Shown here: one piece after another, positions 61,601-64,000 of the stretch | Layout: the number at the start of each line of letters is the position of its first letter | Numbering within the stretch: the stretch's first letter is position 1 | NCBI RefSeq assembly: GCF_000712075.1 | Contig: NZ_JONW01000006.1 | Coordinates: 434,001-498,000, forward strand | Length of the DNA stretch: 64,000 nt | Reading direction: 5' to 3' | DNA from: Caulobacter sp. UNC358MFTsu5.1 | GTDB taxonomy: Bacteria; Pseudomonadota; Alphaproteobacteria; Caulobacterales; Caulobacteraceae | Made by a program: the position numbers and the translations under genes | Notes under the pieces: generated by a model | The model's database searches: none | The model's input: only the letters and a program-made list of their open reading frames with translations | What the model was told of the DNA's origin: nothing

Positions 61601-61639
61601 GGCCGTCAGTTCTATCTGGGCGTGAAGTACAAGTTCTAG
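58604..61639 (+). CDS. TonB-dependent receptor, sugar type
   Basis: 1011 residues from a TTG start with GGAGGAGG 5 bases upstream; the ATG at 58580 lacks as good a site. A signal peptide is followed by a plug domain (VVVTGFRASLANALDIKRRENDLVDVIKAQDIADFPDLNLAESLQRVPGV) and a 22-strand-type barrel ending HYGRQFYLGVKYKF. The pattern matches the large Caulobacter/Xanthomonas group importing oligosaccharides. Position beside nagA suggests N-acetylglucosamine or chitin oligosaccharides (inference). A strong terminator follows. Confidence 0.9.
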   Translation: MSQVSKTRIRALKLGASGGAMLMAMAMAGAAAAQDAPAAAPAAQPEDNAVEAVVVTGFRASLANALDIKRRENDLVDVIKAQDIADFPDLNLAESLQRVPGVSIDRDGGEGRTITVRGLGPDFTVVRLNGLEALATTGGKDSSGGANRGRQFDFSIFASELFNSVTVRKSTSASNEEGSLGAIIDLQAARPFDFSGPAMSMGAKIGWNDLSRENDPRFTFLASNRWDTGIGEIGALISVAYAERKTLEEGSSTGRWENPSVAFNSSTAFPCTGAAYNPVSGPPLTCSQIGTVVGGTSPTTPAATGTANNLWHPRIPRYGRLQYDQKRLGLTGSLQWRPTENSTLSLDALVANFTNNRDETYLEVISFSRSGAGMPQTDVVNFQADDKGHLIKGTFDDVDARVEYRHDDLKTEFNQFTLTYDTKFGEAGHLNVVYGQSRSIQDNPVQTTFSFDRYNSDNYSYDYSANDKLPNFNYGFDPTNPANFVYSPSNANGDPSLLRMRPSKAVNTFKTFRADVDYQILDGFKLRYGGDYKEYGFSSWEQRLYSRNLATTGTTFTAEAAYGLPAGVTVADVSRLITGFGRGLDLPSGVPTSWIAPDLDKLSKVLDYNCNCINQYGDFRLSVLNQLGALREITEKDTAFYLQGDFDYDIFNIPVRGNFGVRQVKTEQSATGHYNSGNKTVAVTTPFGVISEQVATDAVQTVDREYTNTLPSLNISAQPMENLFIRFAAAKVMTRPQLPNLTPGFTAMSQSNQTLTRGNPDLNPMLANNLDLSFEWYPDKETLFSAGFFQKDIKSYIQQTAEVMTWAETGLPDSLLSNGNTAATEFTVTTNVNSPGGKLKGFELSAQRPFTFLPAPFDKFGAILNYTHVKSDIAYIIKSPTYTAPGVTPRVQTAPAVLVTQPLVNLSPDAFNATLYYENGPFKARVSGSYRDQYLIQVAPSATNNNDVRIKEETFNLDGQVSYEFNKFTVTFEAINLTDQEDSKVDDSTRLSSEEYVHYGRQFYLGVKYKF

Positions 61640-61664
61640 GTCGCATTCCTCCCCGAAACGACCA

Positions 61665-61699
61665 AAGGGCGCTGGTGCAAACCAGCGCCCTTCTTTTTT
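61665..61699 (+). terminator. Rho-independent terminator of the TonB receptor gene
   Basis: AAGGGCGCTGGT-GCAA-ACCAGCGCCCTT, a perfect 12-bp stem followed by CTTTTTTG, 26 bases past the stop. Confidence 0.95.
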
Positions 61700-61714
61700 G
61701 GTGGTTGTTTGAAG

Positions 61715-61841
61715 CCGCTCATCCCGGCGAATGCCGGGACCCAGATGGAATGGCTTTGAGGCTGACGCCACGAGCGTTGAGCTCTTCCAGTCCGCCACAC
61801 CGCTATGGGATCTGGGTCCCGGCATTCGCCGGGATGAGCGG
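61715..61841. repeat. Palindromic repeat, family E (copy 2)
   Basis: The ends CCGCTCATCCCGGCGAATGC and its complement are identical to those of the copy at 25584-25710; the interior is the same sequence inverted with scattered changes. It separates the convergent TonB receptor and nagA genes. Confidence 0.88.
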
Positions 61842-61843
61842 AT

Positions 61844-62983
61844 TTATGAGCTCACAACCCCGTCGATCCACGTCCGGCGCACCTGCAGCGCGTCGTCCAG
61901 CAGCGCCAGGTCGGCGGCGGCGCCCGGGCGGATCGCGCCGCGCCGGCCCGCCAGGCCCAGGAAGGCGGCGGGCGACGCCGAGGCGATCGCCACGGCGTCC
62001 TCCAGCGACAGGCCCAGCATCGACACGGCGTTGCGGACCGCGCCGATCATGTCCAGGTCCGAGCCCGCCAGGGTGCCGTGGTCGTCGACGCAGACCCCGT
62101 CGACCACGCGGATGTGGCGGCCCTGCAGGTTGAAGTCCTTCTCGGTCATGCCGACCGTCGGCATGGCGTCGGTCACCAGCATGAAGCGGTCCAGGGGCCG
62201 CGTGCGCAGGGCGATCTTCAGGGTCACCGGATCGACGTGGCGGCCATCGACGATGATCCCGCACCAGCCGGTCTGGCTCTCCAGGGCCGCGCCCACCACG
62301 CCGGGCTCGCGGCTGGTCAGGGGCGACATGGCGTTGAACAGGTGGGTGAAGCCGGTCAGGCCGGCGTCCAGCGCCTTGCGCACCGTGCCGTAGGCGGCGT
62401 TGGTGTGGCCGGCGGCCACCGTCACCCCGGCGCTGGCCAGGCGGCGGACCATCTCGGGCGTGGTGGTCTCCGGCGCCAGGGTCACCAGGGTCTTGCCGCG
62501 CTTGAGCGAGCTGAGCAGGGCCACGGCCTCGTCGTCGAGGGTCCGGAACTTGCTGGAATCGTGAATGCCCTTGCGCTTCACATTGAGGAACGGGCCCTCG
62601 ATGTGGACGCCCAGCACGCCGGGCACGCCGGCCTCGATCGCCTGCTCGGTGGCGCGCATGGCCGCGTCGACCACGGCCAGGTCGTCGCTGATCAGGGTCG
62701 GCAGGAAGCCGGTGGTGCCGTAGGGGCGGTGGGCCGCGCCGATGGCGGCGATCGCCTCGACGGTGGTGGCGTCGTTGAACAGCACCCCCCCGCCGCCGTT
62801 GACCTGGGTGTCGATGAAGCCGGGGACCAGCAGGCCGCCGTCCAGGTCGTGGCGCTGGGCGCCCGCCGGCGTGTCAGCGCTGTCGATGAGGCCCTGGATC
62901 CGGCCGTCGGCGATCGCCACGGCCTTGCCGTCGACGATCCCCTCGGGCGTCAGGATGCGGCCATTAACGAGAACAGACTGCAT
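61844..62983 (-). CDS. nagA: N-acetylglucosamine-6-phosphate deacetylase
   Basis: 379 residues of the amidohydrolase superfamily. Metal and substrate motifs: VPGFIDTQVNGGGG, HIEGPFLN (Glu), VAAGHTNA (His), HLFNAMSPL (His) and MLVTDAMPTVG (Asp). It converts GlcNAc-6-phosphate to glucosamine-6-phosphate and acetate. Its ATG overlaps the stop of the SIS gene by one base (TGATG), so deaminase and deacetylase are made together. Confidence 0.93.
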   Translation of the reverse strand: MQSVLVNGRILTPEGIVDGKAVAIADGRIQGLIDSADTPAGAQRHDLDGGLLVPGFIDTQVNGGGGVLFNDATTVEAIAAIGAAHRPYGTTGFLPTLISDDLAVVDAAMRATEQAIEAGVPGVLGVHIEGPFLNVKRKGIHDSSKFRTLDDEAVALLSSLKRGKTLVTLAPETTTPEMVRRLASAGVTVAAGHTNAAYGTVRKALDAGLTGFTHLFNAMSPLTSREPGVVGAALESQTGWCGIIVDGRHVDPVTLKIALRTRPLDRFMLVTDAMPTVGMTEKDFNLQGRHIRVVDGVCVDDHGTLAGSDLDMIGAVRNAVSMLGLSLEDAVAIASASPAAFLGLAGRRGAIRPGAAADLALLDDALQVRRTWIDGVVSS

Positions 62984-63990
62984 CAGACGGTTTCTGTGAC
63001 CTTGTTGAGGTGCGGAGGGCTGTCGGGATCGTAGCCGCGCGCCACCGAAAGCGCATTGGCCATCCGGTAGAAGCTCTGGATCATCAGGATCGGCTCGATC
63101 ACGGGGTGCGCGGCCAGGGCCGGGAGGACCCCGGCGCCTGTTTCTCCGGCGCCCGCCAGGAGGACATCGGCGCCGCGTTCGGCCACGCCCTTGGCCATGG
63201 CGTCGACGCTGTCGCGGCTCTCGTCGTTCTGGGCGAAGACCAGCACCGGGAAGCCTTCCTTCACCAGGGCCATGGGCCCGTGCAACACCTCGGCGGCGCT
63301 GAAGGCCTCGGCGTGCAGGCCGCAGGTCTCCTTGAACTTCAGGGCCGCCTCCTGGGCGACGCCGAAGCCGACGCCGCGGCCCAGCACATAGAGGTTGCGG
63401 GCCAGCTTCAGGCGCTCGACGGCCGGGGTCCAGTCCAGGGTCCAGGCCTCGGCCAGCAGGGCGGGCAGGGTGGACAGGGCGGCGGTCAGGTCTTCGTCCC
63501 CGGTCCAGGCGGCGACCAGCTGGGCGATGGCCGACAGGGCGGTGATGTAGGACTTGGTGGCGGCCACGCTCAGCTCGGGCCCGGCGTGCAGCGGCAGCAC
63601 CTCGTCGGCCAGGGCGGCCAGGGGCGAGGCGGTGTCGTTGACCAGGGCGATGACGAAGGCGCCGGCGGCCTTGGCGGCCTGGACGGCGGCCAGCAGGTCC
63701 GGGCTCTTGCCCGACTGCGAAATGGCCAGATACAGCACGTCGCCCAGGTCCTGCTGGGCGGCGTAGACGGAGCTGACCGACAGGGCGGCCGACGAGGTCA
63801 GGACGCCGGTGCGGGTCTCGACCAGGTACTTGGCGAAGGTGGCGGCGTGGTCGCTGCTGCCGCGGGCGCAGGTGACCACGGCGCGGGGCGGCTGGGCGCG
63901 CAGGCGCTCGCCGATCTTGGCGGCGCGGGCGGCGTTGGCGGCCAGTTGGGCGGCGACGGCTTGCGAGGCCTGGCCGGCCTCGAGGAACAT
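62983..63990 (-). CDS. SIS-domain glucosamine-6-phosphate deaminase (NagB-II type), probably truncated by the window edge
   Basis: 335 residues visible. Two SIS domains: VVTCARGSSDHAATFAKYLVETRTG with LAISQSGKSPDLLAAVQ, and VLGRGVGFGVAQEAALKFKE. This is the isomerase part of GlmS without the glutaminase domain, as in NagB-II deaminases that form fructose-6-phosphate and ammonia. The frame stays open to the window end (S-T-R before the Met at 63990), so the true start probably lies beyond. Coupled to nagA. Confidence 0.85.
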   Translation of the reverse strand: MFLEAGQASQAVAAQLAANAARAAKIGERLRAQPPRAVVTCARGSSDHAATFAKYLVETRTGVLTSSAALSVSSVYAAQQDLGDVLYLAISQSGKSPDLLAAVQAAKAAGAFVIALVNDTASPLAALADEVLPLHAGPELSVAATKSYITALSAIAQLVAAWTGDEDLTAALSTLPALLAEAWTLDWTPAVERLKLARNLYVLGRGVGFGVAQEAALKFKETCGLHAEAFSAAEVLHGPMALVKEGFPVLVFAQNDESRDSVDAMAKGVAERGADVLLAGAGETGAGVLPALAAHPVIEPILMIQSFYRMANALSVARGYDPDSPPHLNKVTETV

Positions 63991-64000
63991 GCGGGTCGAT

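Noticed and set aside
58586..61825. Open frame of over 1000 codons antisense to the TonB receptor
   Set aside because: It is repetitive Val/Gln/Arg/Gly-rich translation and the plus strand encodes a full receptor with signal peptide, plug and barrel.
1030..61841. The repeated palindromes as a CRISPR array
   Set aside because: Copies are dispersed, have no regular spacers and no cas genes are present.

Overview
The window is high-GC alphaproteobacterial DNA, most likely from Caulobacter or a very close relative. The main reason is the chemotaxis operon mcpA-cheX-cheYI-cheA-cheW-cheR-cheB-cheYII-cheD-cheU-cheYIII-cheE, the gene order known from Caulobacter crescentus, followed by a sugar-type TonB receptor and N-acetylglucosamine genes. 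Other support: many TonB/porin systems, a crotonyl-CoA carboxylase/reductase, strong GC bias at third codon positions, and many 80-140 bp palindromic intergenic repeats. I recognise no rRNA, tRNA, CRISPR array, phage or classical transposase.

Layout. 0-9 kb, mostly minus strand: a double-hotdog thioesterase, a Zur-type Fur regulator, an exported PEP-synthase-like protein, two linked hypothetical genes, a class A acid phosphatase and a polyamine pair (deoxyhypusine-synthase-like enzyme and PLP decarboxylase). 9.2-14.6 kb: phosphorus acquisition, with phnCDE, a phosphate porin and pstS; a well-formed Pho box precedes the porin. 14.6-28 kb: CNNM/CorC protein, regulators, Rieske oxygenase, M20 peptidase, acetyltransferase, epimerase, MFS transporter, ccr, a crotonase, and a tight cluster of small genes behind a structured leader with a 13-codon ORF. 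28-34.9 kb: GH3 glycosidase, LuxR solo, glycosyltransferase plus LpxH-like phosphoesterase, TetR regulator. 34.9-37.4 kb looks accessory: a low-GC membrane protein, palindromic elements and an Arr rifamycin ADP-ribosyltransferase. 37.6-45.4 kb: exported aminotransferase, Lrp regulator, APC permease, subtilisin lipoprotein, acyl-CoA dehydrogenase. 45.5-58.3 kb: globin-coupled chemoreceptor and the che operon. 58.6-64 kb: TonB receptor, nagA and a SIS-domain deaminase that probably runs off the right edge.

The most unusual feature is a cassette of about 527 bp present twice (43634-44161 and 47124-47650). Each copy holds one DUF559 endonuclease-like gene between long inverted repeats, and a solo arm lies at 22741-22798. 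All three sit just after a stop codon, and one position in the arms changed on both sides of one copy, so pairing is kept. Other points to check: loss of a key residue in three enzymes or receivers (acid phosphatase, crotonase, CheYIII), an ACCGGT-centred palindrome shared by the GH3 and TonB-receptor promoters, a TGTTGC-N3-GCAACA palindrome shared by the TetR and ccr promoters, and at least five families of palindromic repeats, one nested inside another.
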